A stretch of DNA of 64,000 nt from Collinsella sp. (GTDB lineage Bacteria; Actinomycetota; Coriobacteriia; Coriobacteriales; Coriobacteriaceae), in the NCBI GenBank assembly GCA_029264355.1, contig JARIBW010000039.1:1-64000 (forward strand). Reading direction: 5' to 3'. A program made the translations under genes and the position numbers. Positions 1-10,307 of the stretch are shown here, piece by piece (the stretch's first letter is position 1; the number at the start of each line of letters is the position of its first letter). The notes beneath the pieces are model-generated. The model made no database searches, was not told the origin of the DNA, and saw nothing but the letters and a program-made list of their open reading frames with translations.

Positions 1-28
1 ATTGCAGCCACTCGGAAAGAAGGCACGC

Positions 29-2761
29 ATGAAACACAAGACTCCGAGAATCCTGGGCGCCCTCCTGGCCCTCGCGTTGACGATGGTTCTCCCACCGTCG
101 AGCGCCTTCGCCATGAGCCCCATGGGCGAGCGCACGGAGAACACGTATCTCGAATACATGCAGAACACCTCGCCAACGGAATACAAGCAGCGCTTCCACG
201 GCCTCACCCATACGAATTACCTGTTGAAAACCACAGACGAACAGGGAACTCCTCAAAAGTACATCGGCTTCTGCTTCAACTTGAAGAGGAAGGACCCCCA
301 TGGGGGAATCTACGAGAAGACGTATGTCAATGCCAACGAGGAGCAGTTCAGGGAACTTGCCGAAGACCCGATGAAGGGAGACTTCCGCAATGCGGTGATG
401 TGGGCGATCCAGCTGGGCTACCCCGGCAGGCAGGGCGACTTTGAGACGCGCGCCGTCGACTTCTACCACATTCCCAAAGACCACGCCCAAGACGCCGTCC
501 ACATCGCGACCCAAATGGCCATCTGGCTATTCACCGATCGACAGGAAGCGCTCGACAGGTTCTGGTCCCCCGTGGGTGGAGGCACGGGCGACCCTGACAG
601 GATCAAGATGTGCGAGCATTTTGACAAAGGCATGGGCGATCCCATCACTTACCTGGCCGCAGACATCGCGGCCAAGGCCCTGGAGAACAGCAAGACCGCG
701 CCCCATGGAATGGAACTCGACCTCTACACACCCACATACTCGAAAAAGCGGCAGAACTTCCTAGTCACGCGCTATCACGAGGAAAAGGTTCCCGAGTACG
801 GCAAGCTGGAGATAACAAAGCAGGTCAAGGGCGCCAACGTGGACCCACATCAATCCTTCAACTTCACTTTGACACTCAAAGATGCCGCCGGCGCACCACT
901 CAAGGGGACTTTCAGCGGTATCTCCCTCGATGACAAGGGCACCGCCACCGTGCAAGTCAGCCAGGAAAAGCCCGTCCTTATCGAAGAACTGCCCGCCGGG
1001 AGCCACTTCACCGTAACCGAAGCTCCCTCGCAGGACTGGGCCGTCGACGCGCAGACCATCGAGGGCACCATCGCCCGCGACGAAACCCAGACCACCCACT
1101 TCACGAACACCAAAATCGACCGCGGAGAGTTGGTCATCCAGAAAAGCATCGTGGGCACGGCCGCCTCGCCCTCCGACACATTTGAATTCCAGGTCATCCT
1201 CACAAAGGGTGGGATGCCTTTGCCCGACGCCAGCTATAAGGTGCGCTGGAGCGACGGAACGGAAAAGGACCTCGCCGTCCAGAATGGCATCATGCAGCTG
1301 AGCATCACCGGAGCCGGACATGCGACCATCTCCCAATTGCCCGAAGGCGTCGAATGCCAAGTTTCCGAGAAGAAGGCCGACGGCGACGGGTCCTACACAA
1401 GCACCGAGGGCTCCGCGATCGACGGTGGCTACACGCTCGCCGATATCACCGGAAACGGGGTGGTAACCGCACCTGACAAGCCCATGAAGATCTCCGTCAC
1501 CAATCGCAAGGACCTGCCGACCGGCAGCCTGTCGATCTCCAAGGCGATTGAGGGCGAGGGCGCCAGCAACGATGACGAATTCGTCTTCCGAATCACCCTG
1601 AAAAACCCTGACGGCTCACCCTTGACCGGAACGTTCGCCGATCAAAACGGCAACCTCGTCACATCGGATACCGACGGGACCGCCCTCGTGCGCATCCACG
1701 GCGGGTTCTCCGGCGTTCTCCCCTTCATCAAGATCTCGGGGCTGCCCCTTGGCACTCGATACTCCATTGAAGAATCCGCCTGCATTGAGAACGAATACAC
1801 CGCCCTCCCCGGAACCGCGGTACACCAAGGTTACGTTTTGAAGGGCGTGGAGAACGGTGCGGCCACGGGTGTTATCGAAGCCAAGAAGAATGCCGTGACC
1901 TTTAGAAACGTCAAGACGAATGCGTCCCTCACCATCAAGAAGGCCATCGTGGGTGCAGACCACACAGAAGACACCTTCACCTTCGACATCGCCCTGGGCG
2001 AGGCATTCACGGGCATCAGGGACGGCATTGAATTCCAAGGCGGCAAGGCCACTGTGAAAATCGCCGGGACCGGCTCTAAGACCATCTCAGGGCTCCCTTC
2101 GTGCGATTTCACCATCACCGAGAGTCCCTTGGACGGCTGGGTGGTTCCCGACCCGCAAAGCGGAAAGCTGAGTAACGGGTCCGAATCGACCGTTACATTT
2201 GAGAACAAGGTTGAGGAGAAGCCCGAGCCGGAGAAGCCCGTCGAGCCCGAGCCGACCCAGACGGTGTCCGTCGTGAAGCGGTGGGTCACCGACGACGGCC
2301 GGGAGCCGACCGACTCTGTGACCGTCAATCTCCTAAAGGACGGCCGGATCGCAGAAACGGCGATCCTCGACGCCGAGAGCGGCTGGTCCCACACGTGGTC
2401 CGGTCTCGAGGCGGGACACGAATGGACCGTCGAGGAGCGCGACGTCCCCGAGGGCTTCGCATCGAACGTGACCGGAGAGGGCGGGGCCTTCACGATCGTC
2501 AACGACGACATCGCGCCCGACAAGCCCGTCGAGCCGGAGGTTCCCGAGCCGGAGAAGCCCGTCGAGCCCGAGCCGGAGAAGCCCACGGTTCCCGGAAAGC
2601 CGGCCACCCCATCATCCGTCTCCAAACCCGATTCTCCCTCAACTCTTCCCCAGACCGGGGATTCGAGCGGGGTTCTGAGCCGCCTCGCAGCCAGCGTGGG
2701 CATAGCGTGCGGCCTGATGGCATTCGCCATCTCGTACAGAAAGCGTACGTCCGGTAAATAA
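29..2761 (+). CDS. Sortase-anchored surface protein: signal peptide, N-terminal thioester (TQXA-type) domain, repeated Cna-B/SpaA-like domains, Pro/Glu-rich stalk, LPQTG anchor
   Basis: ORF 2..2761; likely start ATG at 29 (MKHKTPRILGALLALALTMVLPPSSAFA). Cys in 'YIGFCFNLKR' and 'ATQMAIWLF' fit a thioester domain; repeated 'FxFxITLKxxDGxPLxGTF' modules; C-terminal 'LPQTGDSSG' + TM + Arg/Lys tail. Confidence 0.85.
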   Translation: MKHKTPRILGALLALALTMVLPPSSAFAMSPMGERTENTYLEYMQNTSPTEYKQRFHGLTHTNYLLKTTDEQGTPQKYIGFCFNLKRKDPHGGIYEKTYVNANEEQFRELAEDPMKGDFRNAVMWAIQLGYPGRQGDFETRAVDFYHIPKDHAQDAVHIATQMAIWLFTDRQEALDRFWSPVGGGTGDPDRIKMCEHFDKGMGDPITYLAADIAAKALENSKTAPHGMELDLYTPTYSKKRQNFLVTRYHEEKVPEYGKLEITKQVKGANVDPHQSFNFTLTLKDAAGAPLKGTFSGISLDDKGTATVQVSQEKPVLIEELPAGSHFTVTEAPSQDWAVDAQTIEGTIARDETQTTHFTNTKIDRGELVIQKSIVGTAASPSDTFEFQVILTKGGMPLPDASYKVRWSDGTEKDLAVQNGIMQLSITGAGHATISQLPEGVECQVSEKKADGDGSYTSTEGSAIDGGYTLADITGNGVVTAPDKPMKISVTNRKDLPTGSLSISKAIEGEGASNDDEFVFRITLKNPDGSPLTGTFADQNGNLVTSDTDGTALVRIHGGFSGVLPFIKISGLPLGTRYSIEESACIENEYTALPGTAVHQGYVLKGVENGAATGVIEAKKNAVTFRNVKTNASLTIKKAIVGADHTEDTFTFDIALGEAFTGIRDGIEFQGGKATVKIAGTGSKTISGLPSCDFTITESPLDGWVVPDPQSGKLSNGSESTVTFENKVEEKPEPEKPVEPEPTQTVSVVKRWVTDDGREPTDSVTVNLLKDGRIAETAILDAESGWSHTWSGLEAGHEWTVEERDVPEGFASNVTGEGGAFTIVNDDIAPDKPVEPEVPEPEKPVEPEPEKPTVPGKPATPSSVSKPDSPSTLPQTGDSSGVLSRLAASVGIACGLMAFAISYRKRTSGK

Positions 2762-2786
2762 GCCATGTCGGGTGTGCACATGGACC

Positions 2787-2825
2787 AATAAACAGGGGGG
2801 GCGCTTCGGCGCCCCCCTGTTTGGT
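2787..2825. terminator. GC-rich hairpin with TTCG loop between convergent genes (likely bidirectional terminator)
   Basis: aacagggggggcgc-ttcg-gcgcccccctgtt, flanked by A-rich/T-rich ends. Confidence 0.8.
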
Positions 2826-2839
2826 TCATCAGGGAAACC

Positions 2840-4789
2840 CTACCGCGCCCCTGCCTCGTAATCGGCGATGACCGCGAGGAATGCGTCACCGTACGCATCG
2901 GCCTTTTTCTCGCCGATGCCGCTTACCTCGAGCAGGGCCTCGCGCGTGGAGGGACGCTTGCGGCACATGCCGCGCAGCGTGGCATCCGAGCAGATGATAT
3001 AGGCGGGGACCTGATGCTCCTCGGCGAGCTCGCGACGCAAGTCCCGCAACTCCTCGAACAGCTCCGCGTCGTCTCCCACGCGCGGGCGCGCGTCCAACGC
3101 GGCCTCCTCGCGCACCAAATCGACTGCGCGTCGCGCCCGAGAGGCCGAACGGCTCTGCGACGCGCGTTTCTTCACAGTGAAGGTGAACTCTTCCGAATTC
3201 TGCGGGTCCAGCGCCTCGTCCGCACGCGGGCCGAGCCCCACCACGGGGAAGCGCCCTTGCGACTGCGCCAGATACCCCCGGCCCACCAGCTGGTCCAAGA
3301 CCTCCTTGACGCGCTTTAGGGGGACTGCAGAGGCAGATCCGTACCCCGGAGCGGCGGACAGGCCGAATTGACGCACCTTCTCGGTATTCGCCCCATGAAG
3401 CGCGTCGGCCACGAGCGCCTTGCCGAACCGCCCGCCCGTGGCGGCGACCAAGCGCAGGGCCGCGACCGCCACACCCGTCACATCCTCCACCTCATAGCGC
3501 GTCAGGCAGTTGGAGCAGTTGCCGCAGCCCTCTCCCATCGCCGACGTGGAGGATTCGACCCCGAGCATCCCCTCATCCCCGAAGTAGCGCAGGATGTAGG
3601 CGCGCAGGCAACCAGTCGTCTGACAATAGCCCTCCATCTGCGAGAGCAGGCGATACCGGTTCTGGCGGGCAAAGGCGCGCTCCTCCGGGCTCAGCGCGTC
3701 CTCGGGCACATCCTTCTCGATGAAGAAGCGGCGCAATCCAAAATCGTGACCGTTCCATAGCAGATGGCACGCGGCCGGGTCCCCGTCACGTCCGGCGCGC
3801 CCGGCCTCCTGGTAATAGGCCTCAATGCTCTCCGGAACGTTGTTGTGGATCACATAGCGCACGTTCGGCTTGTCGATACCCATGCCGAAGGCGTTGGTCG
3901 CCACCATGAGCGGCGCGGCATCGGCGATGAACGCGGACTGCTCGGCGGCGCGATCCTGCTGGCACATACCCGCATGGTAACGCGCGACGCGGATGCCGTG
4001 CGGCCCCAAAGCGCGCCGCAACTCATCGGCGAGCTCGTCCACCGCCCTGCGCGTGGCGCAATACACGATGCCGCTCTCATCCTTGTGGGCAAGCGCATAA
4101 TCACGGATCCAGGCTGTCTTCGCCTTGTCGCCCATCTCCTCGACGTTGAACGAGAGGTTCGCACGGTCGAAGCCCGTCACCACCGATCGCGGCGACCTCA
4201 GACGCAGCATTTCCGCGATATCCTCCCGCACGCGACCCGTGGCCGTCGCTGTGAACGCGGCCACCACCGGGCGTTGCGGCAGGACATCGATGAAATCGGC
4301 TATCCCCAGGTAGGAGGGGCGAAAGTCCTGTCCCCATTGGGAGACGCAGTGGGCCTCGTCGACCGCGATCAAGGGCAAACCCAGACCATCGGGGCCCGCC
4401 AGGCGCTGGGCGAATTCGACGAATCGAGGATCGGACAGGCGCTCGGGCGCCACGTACATGATCTGGTACCAACCCTCCAGGGCCCGCTTGAGCACCGTGT
4501 TTTGCTGGGCGGGCGTGAGCGACGAGTTGAGGTAACTCGGCCGCGCCCCGATCTCCTTGAGCGCGCGGACCTGGTCTCCCATAAGCGAGACGAGCGGCGA
4601 GATGACCAGGGTGAGGCCTTTGAGCATGAGGGCCGGCACCTGGTAGCAGATGGATTTTCCCGCCCCCGTGGGCATGACGCCCAGAGCGTCCTCGCCGGAA
4701 AGGATGGCAGAGACCATCCGCTCCTGACCCGGGCGGAAGGAGCCGTAGCCAAAGTACTGTTTGAGTGTCTGCCGTGCCCCGTCTATCAC
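2840..4789 (-). CDS. recQ: ATP-dependent DNA helicase RecQ
   Basis: 649 aa; 'GVMPTGAGKSICYQVPA', 'DEAHCVSQWGQDFRPSY', 'QEAGRAGRDG', zinc Cys cluster, C-terminal HRDC-like region. Confidence 0.95.
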   Translation of the reverse strand: MIDGARQTLKQYFGYGSFRPGQERMVSAILSGEDALGVMPTGAGKSICYQVPALMLKGLTLVISPLVSLMGDQVRALKEIGARPSYLNSSLTPAQQNTVLKRALEGWYQIMYVAPERLSDPRFVEFAQRLAGPDGLGLPLIAVDEAHCVSQWGQDFRPSYLGIADFIDVLPQRPVVAAFTATATGRVREDIAEMLRLRSPRSVVTGFDRANLSFNVEEMGDKAKTAWIRDYALAHKDESGIVYCATRRAVDELADELRRALGPHGIRVARYHAGMCQQDRAAEQSAFIADAAPLMVATNAFGMGIDKPNVRYVIHNNVPESIEAYYQEAGRAGRDGDPAACHLLWNGHDFGLRRFFIEKDVPEDALSPEERAFARQNRYRLLSQMEGYCQTTGCLRAYILRYFGDEGMLGVESSTSAMGEGCGNCSNCLTRYEVEDVTGVAVAALRLVAATGGRFGKALVADALHGANTEKVRQFGLSAAPGYGSASAVPLKRVKEVLDQLVGRGYLAQSQGRFPVVGLGPRADEALDPQNSEEFTFTVKKRASQSRSASRARRAVDLVREEAALDARPRVGDDAELFEELRDLRRELAEEHQVPAYIICSDATLRGMCRKRPSTREALLEVSGIGEKKADAYGDAFLAVIADYEAGAR

Positions 4790-4994
4790 GCGCTCGCCTT
4801 TCGATCTCGTTGTTCATAACGATGATAGCCGTTCGCCCGGATGCAATGCCGCCGGTTGCAGGCCGATCGGCCGTCAGCGGGGACGCGCGAGGATCGGCGG
4901 CGAGGGCGCCGCGCCGCCGTGTCCCCGCCGCGACCTCGCAGCGTGATACAATCGGCCCACACTTTTATTCAATTCCCACCTGGAAGGAGCGGTT

Positions 4995-6002
4995 GTGGCA
5001 AACACCGTCGACGCACTCACCGACCGCGCGCTCGAACTTGCGCGCCTCACGATCGTCCGCCGCATCATCACCGCGGTCGCCGTAACGGTCTCCGCGCTCA
5101 TCCAGACCTTCCTCATCCAGGCATTCGTCCAGCCCGCCGACCTGCTCCCGAGCGGCTTCACGGGCGTGGCCGTCCTCGTCGACCGAATCACCGCGCTCGG
5201 CGGCGTGCACATCGACACCTCGCTCGGCATGCTCGCGCTCAACATCCCCGTCGCCGCCCTGTGCTGGAGCGGCATCAGCCGCCGCTTCGTGCTCTTCTCC
5301 ATGGCGCAGGTGGCGTTGTCGTCGCTCTTCCTCAACGTCTTCGACTTCGCGCCGTTTCTAGGCGACAAGATCATGCTGATTATCTTCGGCGGCGTGGTCT
5401 CGGGGCTCTCCATCGCCATCGCGCTCAAGTCGGGCGCCTCGACGGGCGGAACCGACTTCATCGCCCTATGGGTCTCCAACCATACCGGCAAGACCATATG
5501 GGGCGCGATCTTCGCCTTCAACTGCTTCATCCTGGTCATCTTCGGGCAGATGTTCGGGTGGGACAACGCGGCCTACTCCATCGTGTTCCAGTTCATCTCG
5601 ACCAAGACGATCGACAGCTTCTACCACCGCTACGATCGCGTGACGCTGCAGATCACCACGCGCCTGGCGGACGAGGTCATGACCGCCTACGTGAACCACT
5701 TCCAGCATGGCATCAGCTGCGCCGAGGTCGTCGGGGGCTACAGCCGCGACAAGATGTACCTGCTGCACACCGTCGTGTCCACCTACGAGAGCCAAGACAT
5801 CGTCAAGCTGGTCTGCGACATCGACCCCAACGCGGTGATCAACGTGTTCCACACCCTCAACTTCGTCGGCGGCTGGTGGGGCGGCCATGTGGACGAGCCC
5901 GTCCCCGCCGCCGTGCCCGACCCGGACAAACCGGCGCGCCTCCTCTCCAAGCAGGCGCGCCGCCGCGAGCAGTCCGGCCTTCAGCAGGATGACGGGCGCT
6001 AG
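4995..6002 (+). CDS. YitT family membrane protein (DUF2179 C-terminus)
   Basis: 335 aa multi-TM; 'GGVVSGLSIAIALKSGASTGGTDFIALWVSN' signature. Confidence 0.85.
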   Translation: MANTVDALTDRALELARLTIVRRIITAVAVTVSALIQTFLIQAFVQPADLLPSGFTGVAVLVDRITALGGVHIDTSLGMLALNIPVAALCWSGISRRFVLFSMAQVALSSLFLNVFDFAPFLGDKIMLIIFGGVVSGLSIAIALKSGASTGGTDFIALWVSNHTGKTIWGAIFAFNCFILVIFGQMFGWDNAAYSIVFQFISTKTIDSFYHRYDRVTLQITTRLADEVMTAYVNHFQHGISCAEVVGGYSRDKMYLLHTVVSTYESQDIVKLVCDIDPNAVINVFHTLNFVGGWWGGHVDEPVPAAVPDPDKPARLLSKQARRREQSGLQQDDGR

Positions 6003-6017
6003 CCCCTTGAACGCGGT

Positions 6018-9000
6018 CTAGTCGTCGTCACCGGAGGGGCCGAGCTGGACCAAGATCGCCAAGGCCGCCTGCACGGGGCCGGTCCCCCCGTTCGAGACAT
6101 CGGCGTTGATGCCCCGGCCGATGCCGCTTCCACTGCCCGCTCCGACCTTATAGGGCACCGTGAACTTGCGTGTCTTGGGGAACGCGATGGCGCCCAGCTT
6201 GGTGCGCAACTCGAATGCGACGTCCTTGGGAACGTCTACGCCCTGGTACGTGAGCTTTCCCGCAACGAGCGAGACGCTCTCGAGGCCGAGCCTGTCCGCG
6301 CGAATGCGGATCCGCGCACGGTCGAACAGGGCCTGCGCGGCCTCGGGGAGGGCGCCGAACGCCTCCTCGCACTCCTCTTGCAGCGCATCGACCTGTTCGA
6401 GCATATCGGCGGCGGCGAGCTTGCGATACAGCAGCACGCGGCGATCGACCGCCGGGACGTACTCCTCGGCCAGGAAGAAATCGGCCGGCAGGTTGATGGC
6501 GACCCCCGCCTGCTCCACATCCGCGCCGCCCTCGCCGCGCGCCTCGGCCACGGCCTGACCGAGCATCTGCGTGAACAAGTCGAAGCCGACGCTCGACAAA
6601 TTGCCGTGCTGCTCCGCGCCGACCAGCGACCCGGCGCCGCGAATCTCCAAATCGCGCATGGCGATGCGCATCCCGCTGCCCAGATCTTGGAACTCGGAGA
6701 GCGCGGTGAGACGGGCGGCGGCCTCCTCGGTGAGCGGCAGCTCGCCCGGGAACATGAAATACGCGTATGCCTGGGTCGCCGAACGGCCGACGCGCCCCTT
6801 GAGCTGGTAGAGCTGAGCCAGGCCCAGGCGCTGCGAATCCTCGATGATCAGCGTGTTCGCGCTCGAGTTATCGATACCGCTCTCCACGATGGTGGTCGCG
6901 ATGAGCACGTCGATCTTCTTGGTGGCGAACTGCACCATCACGTCCTCGACCTCGCGCGGGCTCATCTTGCCGTGCGCCACGCCGATGCGCGCCTCCGGTG
7001 CCGCCTCGAGCACGCGCTCCACGGCGTCGTCGATGGTCTTCACACGGTTGGACACGTAGTAGACCTGCCCGCCGCGCCCGATCTCCAAACGGATGGCGGC
7101 GCTCACCACATCGGGATCGTACTCGCCGACATGCACCGCGACCGGCCGGCGACCGGTGGGAGGCGTGGTGATGAGGCTCATATCGCGAACGCCGCTCATG
7201 GCCATCTGCATGGTGCGCGGAATCGGCGTCGCCGAGAGCGTGAGCACGTCGATCTGCTCGCGCATGTTCTTGAGCTGTTCCTTGTGCTGGACTCCGAAAC
7301 GCTGCTCCTCATCGATGATGACCAGGCCGAGCTCATGCGGATTCACGTCGGCCGAGAGCAGGCGGTGCGTGCCGATGAGCACGTCGACCTTCCCCTCCGC
7401 GAACGCGGCCAGCGCACGGCGCTGCTGTGCGGGCGTGCGGAAGCGCGAGAGCACCTCGACCTCCACCCCGAAGGGAGCGAATCGCTCGAAAAACGTCTCG
7501 TAATGCTGCTGGGCGAGAATCGTCGTGGGGCACAGCACCATGACCTGGCGCCCGCCGTCCACGCACTTGAACGCCGCGCGCAGGGCGACCTCGGTCTTGC
7601 CAAATCCAACATCGCCGCAAAGCAGGCGGTCCATGGGCTTGGTCGACTCCATATCGGATTTGATGTCGGCGATGGCGTCGAGCTGGTCGCGCGTCTCGTC
7701 GTACGGGAAGCTCTCCTCCATCTCGATCTGGCTGGCGCTATCCGGGCCAAAGGCGAAGCCTGTGATGGAACTGCGGCGCGTATACAGATCGACCAGGTCG
7801 AACGCGAGCTTCTTGGCGCTTTTGCGGGCCTTGGTCGTGGCACGGCTCCAGTCGGCGGTGTTGAGGCGCGTGAGACGCGGGTTGTCGCCGTCGGGACCGA
7901 CGTAGCGCGTGATGCGGTCCACCTGCTCGAGCGGGACGTACAGCTTGTCGCCGCCGGCGTATTCCAGCATGAAGTAATCGCGCTCCTTGCCGCCCACCTC
8001 CCGGCGGACGATCTCGGAGAACAACGCGATGCCGTGCGTGGCGTGGACCACGTAGTCGCCCGGCTTGAACGGGAACGTCACCTCGGTGATGTCCACGCGC
8101 CGGCGTGGGCGGCCGCGCCTGCCCTCCATACGCGAATTGAGATCGGCCAAGCTGAACACGGCCAAATGCGCCGAGGGCACCACCACGCCCGAGGGGATGG
8201 GGATGTCGACAAAGGTCACACGACCGCGCGTGATGGTGGGAACGGCCACGGGCCCCTCCTCGATGCCTCGCGCGTTCAGGGCATCGACATCGCGCTTGAG
8301 CAGGGAGACGGTCACATCGGACCCCACATGGCCCGCATTTTCCGGCGCCGCCTGCAGCGACTCCTCAAATGGAACGGAGATATCGGTGAACGAGAGCTCC
8401 ATCGACTCGCGCGCACCGCGATCGGGAATAGCGAACACGCAGGCATAGCGGCTGTTCACCACCTCCTGGATGCGACCGACGAACCGATTGTCCGAACCCG
8501 CCAACGCCGGCTGCTCGATTTTGAGCTCGGCCGTGACGCGACCGCCCGCGCGGATGAGGCTCACGTAATTCAAGCGTTGCTGACGTCCGAAATCCAGTTC
8601 CTGGGGCCTGACGTAGAGGCCGTCCAAGCGCGTGACCTTCGCGTCCGCGGCACGTCGCTCAAGGTCCTCATACGCGCGGGAGCAATCATCGAACAGCGAG
8701 CGCGGCTCAGAGAGGATCACGAGCGCATCGCGATGCACGTGTGCGAGCGGGCTCACCGCGCCCCCGTACATGAGCGGCAAGAACCGCTCGAGCTCGGGCG
8801 TGACCACGCGCGCTTGCACGAGTTCGAGCAGCGCCGCGAGCTCCGTGTCATTTTGCGCGGGAAGATAGAGCGCCTCCGAGATGCGCTTCACCGCGTCGTC
8901 GGTGAGGGCGAGCTCGCGCACGGGGCTTATCTCGACCGACTCCTCATCGCCAATCGTCTGACCGGTCGATGCCACCATCAGGCGGATGCGGTCGATCTCA

Positions 9001-9596
9001 TCGCCGAAGAACTCGATACGCACCGGGGCCGTGGATTGAGCGGCCCATATCTCGACGGTATCGCCCTGCACGCGAAACAGGCCCGGCATGTCGGCCGAGT
9101 CGGCGCGCGTGTACCCCATGCCCACCAGGCGCGCGGGTACCTGGTCGAAGGGGATCTCCTGCCCCACCGAGAAGACGGTCGATTCCCAATAACGGCTCTC
9201 GAGCGGCGGGACGCAGCGCAGCAGCGAACGCGCCGAAGCGACCATGATGCACGATTCGCCCTGGGCGACCCGCGATATGGCGGCGCAGCGGGCGGCGACC
9301 ACCGCATCATCCGGCTCGCTGTTTTTCCAGGGATAATCCTTGCGCTCGGGGAAACGGGCCACATGCTCGGCGCCCACATACGCCATGAGAGAGCGGGCGG
9401 CCCGATCCGCCGCCTCCTCACCCGAGACGATATAGACCGTTGGGCGCGGTGCCCGGGCAAACTGCGCCGCAACCGCGAGGGTGCGGCCGGATTGCGAGAT
9501 CGCCAACGTGGCGTCCTCGCCGGCGGCGAGGACCGCCTCTATGTCCTGGAGCGCTTCTGCAGTGTAAAGTTGCGCGGCTATGCGATGAATGAGCAT
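6018..9596 (-). CDS. mfd: Transcription-repair coupling factor Mfd
   Basis: 1192 aa; CarD-like 'GDYVVHATHGIALF', helicase motifs 'MDRLLCGDVGFGKTEVALRAAFK', 'DEEQRFGV', 'TLSATPIPRTM'. Confidence 0.97.
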   Translation of the reverse strand: MLIHRIAAQLYTAEALQDIEAVLAAGEDATLAISQSGRTLAVAAQFARAPRPTVYIVSGEEAADRAARSLMAYVGAEHVARFPERKDYPWKNSEPDDAVVAARCAAISRVAQGESCIMVASARSLLRCVPPLESRYWESTVFSVGQEIPFDQVPARLVGMGYTRADSADMPGLFRVQGDTVEIWAAQSTAPVRIEFFGDEIDRIRLMVASTGQTIGDEESVEISPVRELALTDDAVKRISEALYLPAQNDTELAALLELVQARVVTPELERFLPLMYGGAVSPLAHVHRDALVILSEPRSLFDDCSRAYEDLERRAADAKVTRLDGLYVRPQELDFGRQQRLNYVSLIRAGGRVTAELKIEQPALAGSDNRFVGRIQEVVNSRYACVFAIPDRGARESMELSFTDISVPFEESLQAAPENAGHVGSDVTVSLLKRDVDALNARGIEEGPVAVPTITRGRVTFVDIPIPSGVVVPSAHLAVFSLADLNSRMEGRRGRPRRRVDITEVTFPFKPGDYVVHATHGIALFSEIVRREVGGKERDYFMLEYAGGDKLYVPLEQVDRITRYVGPDGDNPRLTRLNTADWSRATTKARKSAKKLAFDLVDLYTRRSSITGFAFGPDSASQIEMEESFPYDETRDQLDAIADIKSDMESTKPMDRLLCGDVGFGKTEVALRAAFKCVDGGRQVMVLCPTTILAQQHYETFFERFAPFGVEVEVLSRFRTPAQQRRALAAFAEGKVDVLIGTHRLLSADVNPHELGLVIIDEEQRFGVQHKEQLKNMREQIDVLTLSATPIPRTMQMAMSGVRDMSLITTPPTGRRPVAVHVGEYDPDVVSAAIRLEIGRGGQVYYVSNRVKTIDDAVERVLEAAPEARIGVAHGKMSPREVEDVMVQFATKKIDVLIATTIVESGIDNSSANTLIIEDSQRLGLAQLYQLKGRVGRSATQAYAYFMFPGELPLTEEAAARLTALSEFQDLGSGMRIAMRDLEIRGAGSLVGAEQHGNLSSVGFDLFTQMLGQAVAEARGEGGADVEQAGVAINLPADFFLAEEYVPAVDRRVLLYRKLAAADMLEQVDALQEECEEAFGALPEAAQALFDRARIRIRADRLGLESVSLVAGKLTYQGVDVPKDVAFELRTKLGAIAFPKTRKFTVPYKVGAGSGSGIGRGINADVSNGGTGPVQAALAILVQLGPSGDDD

Positions 9597-9626
9597 GGAG
9601 GGTGCCTCTCAACAGGTCTCAACGGG

Positions 9627-10289
9627 CTATCCCAGTTTTGCGCTTGGGCAGATATCGGCAAGCGGGCACTCGCCGCACAGGGGCTTGCGGGCGTCGCAGA
9701 TCTCACGCCCCAGCATGATCCACTGATGGTTCACGTCGTTCCAATACTCTCGCGGCAAGATCTTGAGTAGGTCCTGCTCTGTTTTGAGCGGCTCCTTCTC
9801 GTGGGTCTTGGGAGAGAGCCTGAGGCGGTGCGCGATGCGGTTCACATGGGTGTCCACCGCGATGCCATCGACGATCCCATAACCGACATTCAAGACGATG
9901 TTGGCCGTCTTTCGCCCCACGCCCGGAAGCTTGACGAGCTCCCTCATCTCGCTGGGAACCACGCCGCCGTAATCGGCCACGATCATCTGGGCGCACTCGA
10001 TGCAATGCTTGGCCTTGGTCTTGTAGAAGCCGAGCGACTTGATGACGTCGGAAAGCTCCTCGTATGTCGCCCCGGCCATCTGCTCGGGCGTGGGCCAGCG
10101 GCGAAACAGCTCGGGTGTCACCTTGTTGACCTGGGCGTCCGTCGTCTGTGCCGAGAGCAGGACGGCGATGGTCAGCCTAAATGGCGTCTCATGGTCCAAA
10201 AAGCACTCGACCGGGCCATAGCGCTCGTTGAGCCTGTGGCACGCCTCTATCGCGCGCTCGCGCTTGGCCGCATTCGTCTCACGTGGCAT
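9627..10289 (-). CDS. nth: Endonuclease III
   Basis: 220 aa; 'ELVKLPGVGRKTANIVLNVGYG', C-terminal FeS cysteines 'CDARKPLCGECPLADIC'. Confidence 0.95.
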   Translation of the reverse strand: MPRETNAAKRERAIEACHRLNERYGPVECFLDHETPFRLTIAVLLSAQTTDAQVNKVTPELFRRWPTPEQMAGATYEELSDVIKSLGFYKTKAKHCIECAQMIVADYGGVVPSEMRELVKLPGVGRKTANIVLNVGYGIVDGIAVDTHVNRIAHRLRLSPKTHEKEPLKTEQDLLKILPREYWNDVNHQWIMLGREICDARKPLCGECPLADICPSAKLG

Positions 10290-10307
10290 GGTCGTGAACG
10301 CTCCTTG

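Noticed and set aside
5000-5992. Arg/His-rich 383-aa plus ORF overlapping the YitT gene
   Set aside because: Out-of-frame shadow ORF of the YitT-family CDS.
6378-9770. 1130-aa plus-strand ORF
   Set aside because: Fully antisense to mfd. Arg/His/Ala/Gly-rich shadow ORF typical of high-GC DNA, with no domain motifs.
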